From NCBI GenBank assembly GCA_025060135.1, contig JANXCY010000001.1:98331-162330 (forward strand): 64,000 bases of DNA, written 5' to 3'. The notes under the pieces were generated by a model. It was not told the origin of the DNA. It searched no databases and saw only the letters and a program-made list of their open reading frames with translations. Of this stretch, positions 25,027-33,857 are shown one piece after another. Origin of the DNA: Anaerolineae bacterium (GTDB lineage Bacteria > Chloroflexota > Anaerolineae > B4-G1 > DUEL01). Every line of letters starts with the position of its first letter. Position 1 is the stretch's first letter. The translations under genes and the position numbers were made by a program.

Positions 25027-26766
25027 ATGAATTCAATGGGCTGGCGGGACAGACTCCGGGAGGCATTGGAGCGATGGGTTGCCGTGCGCGCTATGGATGA
25101 GGAGGAAGCCCGGTTGGGCCGCCTCTTCAACATCCTGATGCTGATCAGCACCGGGATCGTGAGCGCGATTTCCGTGGTGTTCATTGGGATATGGGTTGCG
25201 GGACTCAGCCAACTGACCACTGTGGCCGTTGGGCTGTTGTTTCCGGGCTTCTTTATCCCATTTTCTCTGATCTGTCTGGCGCTGGCCAAGCGGGGACGGG
25301 TCCGGCCCATCGCGGTGGTTTACGTTGGGGTTAACTTGGTCAGTATTGCGCTAGCGGCGCTCCTGTTCGGAGGATTCCGGTCTCCAGCGTTTGTGCTCTT
25401 TATCTGGACGATTAGCGTCGCGGGCATCGTTCTGAGCCCGGTATCCGCGCTCCTGATGACCGGCACTGTGGTTGTGTTTTTCTTCCTGCTTTTGGGGCTG
25501 GAGGTGTTGGGGATATATGCTCCCCCTGTTCCGATTCCTTTCCAGGTAGAGGAAATCGGTTTCATCTCCTTTACATTGATTGTTCTGGTTTCTACAGTGG
25601 GCCTGCTGACCTATCTCAACATGCGCAGCCTGCGGGACACATTGGAGCGTCTGCGGATGACCACTCGGGAACTGGAGGAGCAGCGGCGCTCGCTGGAAGA
25701 CCAGGTGGCCGCTCGTACCGCTGATCTGGTCCGTCGCTCGGCCCAACTGGAAGCCGCGGCTCAGGTGGCCCGCGAGGCAACCGCTCTGCGCGACCCCCAG
25801 GCCCTGCTGGAGACAGTGGTTCGTCTCATTGCCGACCGGTTCGGCTTTTACCATGTGGGCATTTTCCTGATGGATGAACGGGGAGCATACGCCGTTCTCC
25901 AGGCGGCCTCATCGGAAGGTGGTCAGCGGATGCTGGCCCGGGGTTATCGGCTGGAAGTGGGCCAGGTCAGTATCGTCGGCTCCGTGGCGAAGACCGGTCA
26001 ACCCCGGATTGTCCGGGATGTAGGAGCCGATGCCGTCTTCTTGGATAACCCCGATTTACCACTGACCCGTTCAGAGATGGCGCTGCCGCTGCGGGTGGGA
26101 GGACGGACCATTGGCGTGCTGGACGTGCAGTCGGAGGAGCCCGAAGCCTTTACTCAGGAAGACGTGGCGGTTTTGCAGACTATGGCTGACCAGATTGCGC
26201 TGGCGATAGAGAACGCCCGCGCCCTGGAGCAGATGCAGCGGACCCTGCAGGAACTGGAGCGGGTGTACGGCGAGTATACCCGGGAGGCCTGGCGAGCCGT
26301 GCGGCGGTTCCGTCGGTGGGTGGGCCGCCGCTATCGCCGCCTGCTCCCCGAGCCAGCCGAGGAATTGCCGGAAGAGGCCCAGCAGGCCCTCGCCGAGGGA
26401 CGCCCGGTCCTCCAGCCGATTCACGAAGCGGGCGATGGCCGGGTGGTTGGTACCCTCCTGGCCGTTCCCATGAAACTGCGGGGTCAGGTGATTGGCGCGT
26501 TGAATCTCCGCTTCGCGACGCCGGAAGTGATGCCTGAAACCGTACGGATTGTTGAGGAGATTGCCGACCGGCTGGCCCTGGCGCTGGAGAACGCCCGTCT
26601 CCTGGAGGAGACCCGTCGCCGCGCGGAGCAGGAACGTCGGATCGGCGAGATTTCCCAGAAGTTGACCACCTCCGTCTACATGGAACGGATTCTCCAGATT
26701 GCGGCTGAGGAACTCAATCAGGCTCTCGGAGGGGCGGAGGTTACTATCCAGATCCTCCCAGGGTGA
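25027..26766 (+). CDS. Polytopic GAF protein without kinase
   Basis: 579 residues; ATG 25027 follows tggggaggcgg (GTG 25024 and ATG 25036 are alternatives). Five or six hydrophobic helices occupy about residues 35-200. A coiled coil follows (LEEQRRSLEDQVAARTADL), then GAF 1 (about 245-400) with GFYHVGIFLMDERGAYAV and ASSEGGQRMLARGYRLEVG. The linker RVYGEYTREAWRAV comes next, then a short degenerate GAF with PMKLRGQVIGALNL, and the shared tail (EISQKLTTSV, IAAEELNQALGG). It lacks any output domain. Its membrane domain resembles that of the protein at 18988; its GAF part resembles all the others. It lies 18 bases upstream of the substrate-binding protein gene. Confidence 0.85.
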   Translation: MNSMGWRDRLREALERWVAVRAMDEEEARLGRLFNILMLISTGIVSAISVVFIGIWVAGLSQLTTVAVGLLFPGFFIPFSLICLALAKRGRVRPIAVVYVGVNLVSIALAALLFGGFRSPAFVLFIWTISVAGIVLSPVSALLMTGTVVVFFFLLLGLEVLGIYAPPVPIPFQVEEIGFISFTLIVLVSTVGLLTYLNMRSLRDTLERLRMTTRELEEQRRSLEDQVAARTADLVRRSAQLEAAAQVAREATALRDPQALLETVVRLIADRFGFYHVGIFLMDERGAYAVLQAASSEGGQRMLARGYRLEVGQVSIVGSVAKTGQPRIVRDVGADAVFLDNPDLPLTRSEMALPLRVGGRTIGVLDVQSEEPEAFTQEDVAVLQTMADQIALAIENARALEQMQRTLQELERVYGEYTREAWRAVRRFRRWVGRRYRRLLPEPAEELPEEAQQALAEGRPVLQPIHEAGDGRVVGTLLAVPMKLRGQVIGALNLRFATPEVMPETVRIVEEIADRLALALENARLLEETRRRAEQERRIGEISQKLTTSVYMERILQIAAEELNQALGGAEVTIQILPG

Positions 26767-26784
26767 TCCAGACAAAGGAGACGT

Positions 26785-27798
26785 ATGGCACAGTACCCAG
26801 TGGTTCGCAAAGCATGTCGGTATCTTGGGATAGCGCTCATGCTGGTGTTGGTCGGCAGCGGGGTGAGTTGCCGTCCCAGCCCCAAGGTCTACCGGGTAGG
26901 TGTCCTCTCCGGGCTGGCATTTATCGCGCCGGCTGTGGACGGGTTCAAAACCCGGATGACCGAGTTGGGCTACGTGGAGGGGCAGAACATCTTGTATGAT
27001 GTGCAGAGTGCCACAGTCGATGTCGCGGCCTACCGGCGTATTCTGCAGCAGTTTGTGGAAAACCAGGTCGACCTGATTTTCGTGTTCCCCACTGAAGCAA
27101 CGCTGGAGGCGAAAGCGGCCACTCAAGGCACCGACATCCCTGTGGTGTTCTGCTACGTGGTGGTAGAGGATACCGGTGTCGTGAACAGCGTCCGGGAACC
27201 GGGAGGCAATATCACCGGTGTCCGGTATCCTGGCCCGGAGATTATGCTGAAACGGTTTGAGGTCATGCAGAGGATCGCGCCCCATGCCCGGCGTATCCTG
27301 CTCCCATACTGGCGCAACTACCCTACCATCCCCAGTCAGTTAAAGGTACTGCGCCCGGCAGCAGAAGCTGTCGGCGTCTCCCTGATCGAAGCCCCCATAG
27401 AGAGCGCAGCGGAACTGGAACAGGTGTTGCAGTCGCATCGGTTAGCCGATGGAAGCCTGGACATAGATGCGATCCTCTTTATGAACGACCCCGTCGCTAT
27501 TATGCCGGAAACGTTCCTGGTTGCGGCCCGATTTGCGGATCAGCATCGGATTCCCATCGGCGGGGCTCCGATGGAAGTGGAGAATTACCGGCCTCTTTAC
27601 GACCTGTTGGTGGATCCGTATACATCCGGGAGATTGGCTGCCTTCCTGGCGGATAAGATTCTCCGTGGCACTCCGGCGGGTACTCTGCCGGTGGTTTCGC
27701 CGGAACCCTACCTGCGGATTAACTACCGGCGCGCGCTGGAGTTGGGACTGCTGGTACCGGAAAGTCTGCTGGCGGAGGCTGATGAAGTCCTCCGATGA
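26785..27798 (+). CDS. Orphan ABC-type substrate-binding protein (PF04392-like)
   Basis: 337 residues with an N-terminal export signal (YLGIALMLVLVGSGVSC); Cys31 could be lipidated although the residue at -3 is Gly, not Leu. The mature part reads VYRVGVLSGLAFIAPAVDGFKTRMTELGYVEGQNILYD, which is the standard opening of the ABC_sub_bind family (PF04392, relatives of tryptophan-binding TrpX), continuing with TQGTDIPVVFCYVVVEDTG and GGNITGVRYP. Family members bind small ligands, including aromatic amino acids, for ABC importers. No permease or ATPase is nearby. The next gene encodes a dCache sensor, so it may present a ligand to a sensor. The frame and start are clear (caaaggagacgt). Confidence 0.87.
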   Translation: MAQYPVVRKACRYLGIALMLVLVGSGVSCRPSPKVYRVGVLSGLAFIAPAVDGFKTRMTELGYVEGQNILYDVQSATVDVAAYRRILQQFVENQVDLIFVFPTEATLEAKAATQGTDIPVVFCYVVVEDTGVVNSVREPGGNITGVRYPGPEIMLKRFEVMQRIAPHARRILLPYWRNYPTIPSQLKVLRPAAEAVGVSLIEAPIESAAELEQVLQSHRLADGSLDIDAILFMNDPVAIMPETFLVAARFADQHRIPIGGAPMEVENYRPLYDLLVDPYTSGRLAAFLADKILRGTPAGTLPVVSPEPYLRINYRRALELGLLVPESLLAEADEVLR

Positions 27799-27935
27799 GC
27801 GGAGAGCAATTCTGGTCCCACGGCATTCCGTTGCTCGTGCTTCGGTGTGTGCGCCTGTTCCAGCATGCTCTGATACATCTGGGCGGAGCAAGGTTTTATC
27901 TTCCGCCTGCCGGATGAAGGGAATGGGGAGGAAAT

Positions 27936-30230
27936 ATGCCGGAAGAACGAGAACGACCGCGTCCCCGGACTCGCAGTCTGGTTGCTGTATTGACCACTGC
28001 GCTGCTGGCGTTGAGCGTATCCACGTTGCTGGTCGTCAGCGGATTCCAGGTTTTTACCTTCGTGCGGGCCTATCAGGAATTTGTGATCCGTCAGCAGCAG
28101 TTGATCACTCAGGATGTAGCGCGAACGGTTACCGATTTCATCCAGGACCATTTCCGGGTTCTGGAAGCGACTACCCGGGTCACCAAAGTGCTCTGGTCCG
28201 CCCCTCAGGCCCAACAGGATTTTCTGATTTATCTCATGAGTCTCCAGCCGTCCATTCGCCATCTGGTGCTCCTGAATTACCGGGGATGGAAACTGGCCGA
28301 ATATGCCCGGGCATCCATGCCGTCGGCGAAAAGCCCTCTGGAGCGCCTCAGTGCAGACTGGTTAGACCAGGTTAACAGGGGGCAGAGGTACATCAGTCCG
28401 GTGTACGTGGACGAGCGAACCAGCGAGCCGATGGTCGTCATCGCAGTGCCGGTTACCAACATCCTTGGAGACATCCAGGGTGCTTTGGTGGCTGAGGTCA
28501 ATCTGAAATTCATGTGGGACCTGGTAGACCGGCTGAGGGTGGGGGATACGGGGTTTGCGTACGTGGTGGACCGGGATGGCAACCTTCTGGCGTTCAGAGA
28601 TATTGCCCGGGTTCTTCAAGGTGAGAATGTCGCGTATCTGAAAGAGGTCGGCGAGTTCGTCGGCAGTCTGGCGCCGGTGGATGAGACAGGTGCGAGCATC
28701 TCTCGGGGGATTGAGGGCACCCTGGTAGTAGCTACCTATGCTCCCCTGGGGACACCGGACTGGGCAGTGGTGACGGAAATCCCTGTGGCAGAGGCGTATC
28801 GCCCGATCATTAACTCGTTGATTCTCGTGGGGGCTGTGCTGGTGACCGTGATCGTGATTGTGGGAGGGTTCAGCAACCAGATTGCCCGCCGGTTGAGTGC
28901 TCCGCTGCGTCAACTGGCCTCTATTTCCAGCCGGATTGCGGGGGGTGAACTGAGCCTGGAGGCGCGCGTGGAACGGGGGCCAGCTGAGGTTGTCTCGCTG
29001 GCCCAGGCGTTCAATCAGATGACAGCCCGATTGCGCGAGCTGATCAGCGGCCTGGAGCAGCAGGTGGCGGCCCGCACGGCTGCCCTGACCCGCCGCACGA
29101 CGGAACTGGAGGCTGCCGCCTACGTAGCCCGCCGGGCCGCCGAAATCCGCCGAATGGATATGCTCTTGAACGAGACGGTGCGGGTAATTTCTGATCGTTT
29201 TGGTTTTTACCATGCGGGGATCTTCCTGATAGATGAAGGGGGAGAATATGCCGTTCTCCACGCGGCTTCTTCGGAGGGCGGGCAACGGATGCTGGCCCGG
29301 GGCCACCGGCTGGAAGTGGGCCGGGTTGGTATTGTCGGCTATGTGGCGGGAACGGGTCAGCCCCGCATCGCGCTGGATGTGGGGGCAGATGCCGTCTTCT
29401 TTGATAACCCGGACCTCCCGGAGACCCGTTCGGAAATGGCGTTGCCGCTGAAAATCGGCGACCGGGTCATCGGTGTGCTGGATGTCCAGTCTCGAGAGCC
29501 GGCCGCGTTTACCGATGAGGATGTGGCGATTCTCCAGGTGATGGCCGACCAGATCGCCCTGGCCATTGAGAATGCCCGCCTGCTGGAGGAAGCCGAACGG
29601 GCCCTGGCGGAAGTTCGGGCTCTCTACGGCGAATATCTTCGGGGTGCCTGGCGACAACTGGCCCGTCGCCAGAGGACGCTGGGATACCGTCGTACCATCC
29701 AGGGTGGCCGGTTCCTGACCCCCGAGGAAGTCCAATCGCTGCAAGAGGACCCGACGGTCTGGCCTGTCCTGGCGCGGGGAGAAATTCACGTGCAAGCGGC
29801 TTCGGACGATGGGGGCGAGGCCCGACTTCTGGCTCCCGTACGGTTGCAGGAGCAGGTCATCGGGGTGCTGCAGATCAGGCCACCCGTCCGGAATTATCGC
29901 TGGTCGCCCGAAGAAATCGCGCTGGTCCGCTCTATTGCCGACCGGCTGGCCCTGGCGCTGGAGAACGCCCGCCTCTTGGAGGAGACCCGTCGTCGCGCCG
30001 AGCGAGACCGGCTGATTGCCGAAATTACTGCCCGAGTGCGCGCGTCCCTGGACCCGAAAATCGTCTTGCAGACCGCAGTGAAGGAACTGGGACAGGCCCT
30101 GGGCGTGAGCCGAGTACTCTTGCAAATGGGTACGGAACTCTCCCTTCAGGGTGATGGTGCTCAACCCGATGTGGAGGGCAATGGACGGAGTGAAGCCCAG
30201 CCGGAGGAATCTCCTCGGAAACCTGACTGA
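27936..30230 (+). CDS. dCache-HAMP-GAF sensor without kinase
   Basis: 764 residues; ATG 27936 follows ggggaggaaat. TM1 is about 14-38, and a dCache-type extracytoplasmic domain about 40-288 has RGQRYISPVYVDERTSEP and VGDTGFAYVVDRDGNLL. TM2 is about 290-312, followed by HAMP and a coiled coil (LEQQVAARTAALTRR). GAF 1 carries GFYHAGIFLIDEGGEYAV and RIALDVGADAVFFDNPDLP. The linker ALYGEYLRGAWRQL, a short GAF and the shared tail (ITARVRASLD, LQTAVKELGQALG) follow, then about 30 extra acidic, hydrophilic residues. No output domain. The dCache part is the type that binds amino acids or carboxylates in chemoreceptors and kinases; the preceding binding protein may feed it. Confidence 0.87.
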   Translation: MPEERERPRPRTRSLVAVLTTALLALSVSTLLVVSGFQVFTFVRAYQEFVIRQQQLITQDVARTVTDFIQDHFRVLEATTRVTKVLWSAPQAQQDFLIYLMSLQPSIRHLVLLNYRGWKLAEYARASMPSAKSPLERLSADWLDQVNRGQRYISPVYVDERTSEPMVVIAVPVTNILGDIQGALVAEVNLKFMWDLVDRLRVGDTGFAYVVDRDGNLLAFRDIARVLQGENVAYLKEVGEFVGSLAPVDETGASISRGIEGTLVVATYAPLGTPDWAVVTEIPVAEAYRPIINSLILVGAVLVTVIVIVGGFSNQIARRLSAPLRQLASISSRIAGGELSLEARVERGPAEVVSLAQAFNQMTARLRELISGLEQQVAARTAALTRRTTELEAAAYVARRAAEIRRMDMLLNETVRVISDRFGFYHAGIFLIDEGGEYAVLHAASSEGGQRMLARGHRLEVGRVGIVGYVAGTGQPRIALDVGADAVFFDNPDLPETRSEMALPLKIGDRVIGVLDVQSREPAAFTDEDVAILQVMADQIALAIENARLLEEAERALAEVRALYGEYLRGAWRQLARRQRTLGYRRTIQGGRFLTPEEVQSLQEDPTVWPVLARGEIHVQAASDDGGEARLLAPVRLQEQVIGVLQIRPPVRNYRWSPEEIALVRSIADRLALALENARLLEETRRRAERDRLIAEITARVRASLDPKIVLQTAVKELGQALGVSRVLLQMGTELSLQGDGAQPDVEGNGRSEAQPEESPRKPD

Positions 30231-30350
30231 CAGGAAAAACGTCGTTTCGTGGCCCATGATGGCCCTGAATTTCGGGTAGGTGGGTCCCCGAGGGGTTGGG
30301 TTCTCCCCTGTACCGCCGATGGGTATGGCTGGAGGGAAGTGGAGGGATTC

Positions 30351-33300
30351 ATGAAGCGATTTTCGTTCCGAAGGTTCCGGAGTACGATAAGAGGCCAGGC
30401 GGCGGGGCTGGTGCTGTTCGTGTTTGTCGTCGCGCTGATCGGTGGGGTTATCAGCATTCGGGAGTTGACCCGAGTGCGCAATGCGATCATCACCATGCAG
30501 GAATCGTCCACCCACGTGGAGATGGCCTGGGCAGCCGCCTATCAGACAGCCGAACTGGTGACGTATATTCGGGAAGGAGTTACCCAGGGGCTGAGCGGTC
30601 CGGAATTGAATCGGCTGGTTGCTCCTTCCCTGATCACCTTGGAAGTTCAGCGGCAGGCCCTGCGGGTCGAAGCCGCGCGCTTGCCCACCGGCAGCGACAT
30701 TCAGGCTCGCATGGGGACCGTCGGGACCGTGCTGGGGAACGTCAGTGGCGTCTCCTGGCAGATTCTTCAGGCAGTAGAACGGGGAGATCCGGCATGGGCC
30801 CGCTACCAGCTGGCCCAGTTGGAGGTGAACCATCGGCTGGTTCGGCAGGAGTCGGAAACGCTGGTCTCGCTGGCCCGGAAGCGTCATGCGCAGGCCCTGG
30901 CGGATGCCCGTCAGGCGGCCCGGCGGGTCTTTGCTGTGATTACGATGGCCGTGCTGGCGGTAACTTTGGCAGCAGCGGGCGCCGCTTCCCTGGCCCTGCG
31001 GGGAGTGATGACGGGCCTCTCCCTCCTCTCTACATCCGCCGAGCGACTGGCTGCGGGCCACCTGGAGGAACGGATACCGATACGGGGAGTGGAGGAGTTC
31101 CGCTCCCTGGCCCGGGCTTTCAATAATATGGCCTCTGAACTCCAGGGGCTGTACACCGGCTTGGAGCGGCTGGTAGCACAGCGGACGGAGGAACTGGCCC
31201 GCCGAACTGCTCAACTGGAGGCCGCGGCTACTGTGGCCCGCCGGGCGGCCGAAATTCGGGATATGAACGCCCTGCTGAACGAGATGGTGGCCCTGATCGC
31301 TGAGCGCTTCGGGTTTTACCATGTGGGCATCTTCCTGGTGGACGAGGCTGGAGAGTATGCGGTTCTGCGAGCGGCCTCTTCGGAGGGCGGGCAACGGATG
31401 CTGGCCCGGGGCCACCGCTTGGCCGTGGGCCGGGTTGGTATTGTGGGATACGTGGCGGGAACCGGTCAGCCCCGGATTGCGCTGGATGTGGGAACGGATG
31501 CCGTCTTCTTTGACAACCCGGACCTGCCCCTCACCCGTTCGGAAATAGCCCTGCCGTTGAAAGTGGGAGAGCAGGTCCTCGGTGTACTGGATATTCAGTC
31601 CGAGAAGCCAGCGGCCTTCACCCGCGAGGATGTAGCGGTCCTGCAGACTATGGCCGACCAGATTGCGCTGGCGATGGAGAATGCTCGTCTGCTGGAGGAA
31701 AGCCGCCGGACGCTGGAGGAACTCCGTAGCCTTTATGGGGAGCGGGTCCGAGAGACCTGGGAACGGCTGGAGGACCTTCCGCCTGCCCTGGTCTACGACC
31801 GCGTGGCGGTGATGCCAGCGGAGACCCTCCCTTCAACGCCCGTGTTGGAGGAGGCCCTGCGGCGGGGTCAGGTGGTCGCCCTCAGCGAACCGGATAACGG
31901 TCGGGCGGTGATTGCCGCTCCCCTCCGTCTGCACGATGAGGTCATCGGCGCTATCGCTCTGGAAGAGGCCGGCGAGGCCCGCATCTGGACGGAGGACGAA
32001 ATTGCCCTGGTCCAGGCGGTCAGCGAACAGGTCGCGCTGGCGTTGGAAAGTGCCCGCCTCTATCAGATGGAGCAGCGCCGTCGTTTTATCGCCGACACCC
32101 TTCAAGAAATCGCCCGTGTTGTCGGTTCCACCCTGGACCCAGAAGAAGTTACCGAGCGGTTGCTGGATCGGTTAGGGCGACTCATCCCTTATGATGTGGC
32201 GGTCATTCACCTCCTGGTGGGAGAGCAGCGAGAGATTATCGGCGGGCGAGGAATGGATCTGGAGGTCATGCGGCGATGGCTGGAGAAGCAACCACCGGTC
32301 TCCCAGGATCCGCTGTTGGCAGAGGTCCTGAACACCGGTATCCCGGCCCTGATCGCCGATACCCGGATGGACCCCCGCTGGAAGCGGAGCGGTGCCCGCT
32401 CCGCGATGGCCATCCCGATGGTTCTGGGCGAGGAAGTGATTGGTTTCCTGCTGATGGATCACCACCAGCCGAACATGTACGACGACGAGACGGTGGCGCT
32501 GGCGACCGCTGTGGCGTCCCAGGCAGCGGTGGCCATCCAGAATGCCCGTCTCTACTCCGAAGCGCAGGAGCGGGCCATGGAACAGGAGGGTCTGGCCCGC
32601 ATCGCTGCCTTGGCCGTCTCCACCCTGGAACTGGAGCCGCTGCTGGAGGGGGTGTTGCAGGAGGCCCTCCCTCTGCTGGAATCGGAGAGCGCCGTGCTGT
32701 TTATGTATGATGAGGATACTCGGACTCTGCAGGCCCGGCTGGTGCTCCATCGGGGCGAATTTCTCCGGGAGACCCGGGGGTGGGAAGTTCCCATAGATGC
32801 TCCCGGAATGGAGCAGAGCATCTTTGTCCGGGGTGGGGCTTATTATTCCAATCTGGGCCCGGCAGACCCCAACCTGATCCCGGTTTATCTCCCGTATCTG
32901 GAGCGGCTGGACGTCCGCAACTTCTGTGGTGTGGCCCTGCGGGTGCGAGATCAGAGCATTGGCGAACTGTATTTTGTCAATCGCCGGCGTGGTTTCGGGC
33001 ACAACGAGATCCGCCTGGCAAGGGCGGTTGCTGGTTACATCGCCAACGCACTGGCCAACGCTCGCCTCTTTGCCGAGGCCCGTCTGCGGGCAGAAGAACT
33101 GGCTATTCTGAACGAACTGGGGCAGGCTCTGACTGCTCGCCTGGAGGTGGAGCAGGTCCTGGAAGAGGCCTATCGGGGAGCCAGCCGCCTGCTGGATGCC
33201 ACCAACTTCTACATCGCCCTGTGGGACCCCCAGCAGGAGGTGGTAAGTTTCCCGCTGGTGGTGGAGGAGAACCAGCGGCATCCTCCGAGAACTCGCCCCT

Positions 33301-33737
33301 TTGCCCGGGGGATGACCGAATACATTATCCAAAACCGGAAGCCGGTTCTGATAGAAGAAGACGTACCGGCCCGTCTGCAGGAGATGGGAGTGGAACCCAT
33401 TGGCCGGATGGCTCAATCCTGGCTGGGCGTGCCGCTGATCGTGGGCGAGCAGGTTCTGGGCGTGATGGCGGTGCAGAGTTACACCACCCCGCGTGCCTAC
33501 GACCGCCACGACCTGGACCTGCTCACCGCGGTGGCCAGCCAGGTGGCCATTGCTCTGCAAAACGCCCGGTCCTATGAGGAGGCGCAACGCCGGGCCGAGC
33601 GGGAACGCATTATCCGCGAGGTAACCGCCCGAATCTGGGCCTCCCCCGACCTGGATACGGTCCTCCAGACTACGGCCCGGGAACTGGGCAAAGTTCTGGG
33701 TACTTCCCATACAGTGGTCCGGCTGGGAGGGGGGTAG
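30351..33737 (+). CDS. Large multi-GAF membrane protein without kinase
   Basis: 1128 residues from ATG 30351 (ggaggg upstream). The first half copies the protein at 21957: TM1, helical extracytoplasmic domain, TM2, HAMP, GAF 1 with ASSEGGQRMLARGHRLAVG, linker SLYGERVRETWERL and a short GAF. It then adds three more GAF modules, at about 615-770 (starting QEIARVVGSTLDPEEV), 780-960 (MEQEGLARIAALAVSTLEL) and 960-1080 (NELGQALTARLEVEQVLEE). It closes with the shared tail (VTARIWAS, LQTTARELGKVLG). There is no HisKA, HATPase, GGDEF, PP2C or DNA-binding domain despite the length. It is the largest kinase-less member of the set. Confidence 0.86.
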   Translation: MKRFSFRRFRSTIRGQAAGLVLFVFVVALIGGVISIRELTRVRNAIITMQESSTHVEMAWAAAYQTAELVTYIREGVTQGLSGPELNRLVAPSLITLEVQRQALRVEAARLPTGSDIQARMGTVGTVLGNVSGVSWQILQAVERGDPAWARYQLAQLEVNHRLVRQESETLVSLARKRHAQALADARQAARRVFAVITMAVLAVTLAAAGAASLALRGVMTGLSLLSTSAERLAAGHLEERIPIRGVEEFRSLARAFNNMASELQGLYTGLERLVAQRTEELARRTAQLEAAATVARRAAEIRDMNALLNEMVALIAERFGFYHVGIFLVDEAGEYAVLRAASSEGGQRMLARGHRLAVGRVGIVGYVAGTGQPRIALDVGTDAVFFDNPDLPLTRSEIALPLKVGEQVLGVLDIQSEKPAAFTREDVAVLQTMADQIALAMENARLLEESRRTLEELRSLYGERVRETWERLEDLPPALVYDRVAVMPAETLPSTPVLEEALRRGQVVALSEPDNGRAVIAAPLRLHDEVIGAIALEEAGEARIWTEDEIALVQAVSEQVALALESARLYQMEQRRRFIADTLQEIARVVGSTLDPEEVTERLLDRLGRLIPYDVAVIHLLVGEQREIIGGRGMDLEVMRRWLEKQPPVSQDPLLAEVLNTGIPALIADTRMDPRWKRSGARSAMAIPMVLGEEVIGFLLMDHHQPNMYDDETVALATAVASQAAVAIQNARLYSEAQERAMEQEGLARIAALAVSTLELEPLLEGVLQEALPLLESESAVLFMYDEDTRTLQARLVLHRGEFLRETRGWEVPIDAPGMEQSIFVRGGAYYSNLGPADPNLIPVYLPYLERLDVRNFCGVALRVRDQSIGELYFVNRRRGFGHNEIRLARAVAGYIANALANARLFAEARLRAEELAILNELGQALTARLEVEQVLEEAYRGASRLLDATNFYIALWDPQQEVVSFPLVVEENQRHPPRTRPFARGMTEYIIQNRKPVLIEEDVPARLQEMGVEPIGRMAQSWLGVPLIVGEQVLGVMAVQSYTTPRAYDRHDLDLLTAVASQVAIALQNARSYEEAQRRAERERIIREVTARIWASPDLDTVLQTTARELGKVLGTSHTVVRLGGG

Positions 33738-33738
33738 G

Positions 33739-33767
33739 CGTACTTCGTGTTCCGTGCTCCGTATCGG
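33739..33767. repeat. Copy of the CGTGTTCCGTGCTCCGTA intergenic repeat
   Basis: cgtacttcgtgttccgtgctccgtatcgg resembles the CGGAGTACGGAATACGG element at 1451-1500 in reverse. It occupies the gap after the large GAF gene; the rest of the gap (to 33857) holds only the ribosome site of the next gene. Confidence 0.45.
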
Positions 33768-33857
33768 ATAACAGGAGGTGAACCGGGGGAAAGCACCACT
33801 GCAGCACTTCACCAACGACGCCACACGCAATACGCAGCACGGAAGGAGGGAGGATTC

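Noticed and set aside
28362..31415. Long minus-strand reading frame (1017 codons) across the sensor genes
   Set aside because: It lies opposite clear GAF genes. The translation has no recognisable domain and is rich in His/Gln/Arg, as expected from the complement of GC-rich coding sequence. Similar shadows occur at 8149-10095, 44302-46215, 15617-17344 and 32172-33830.
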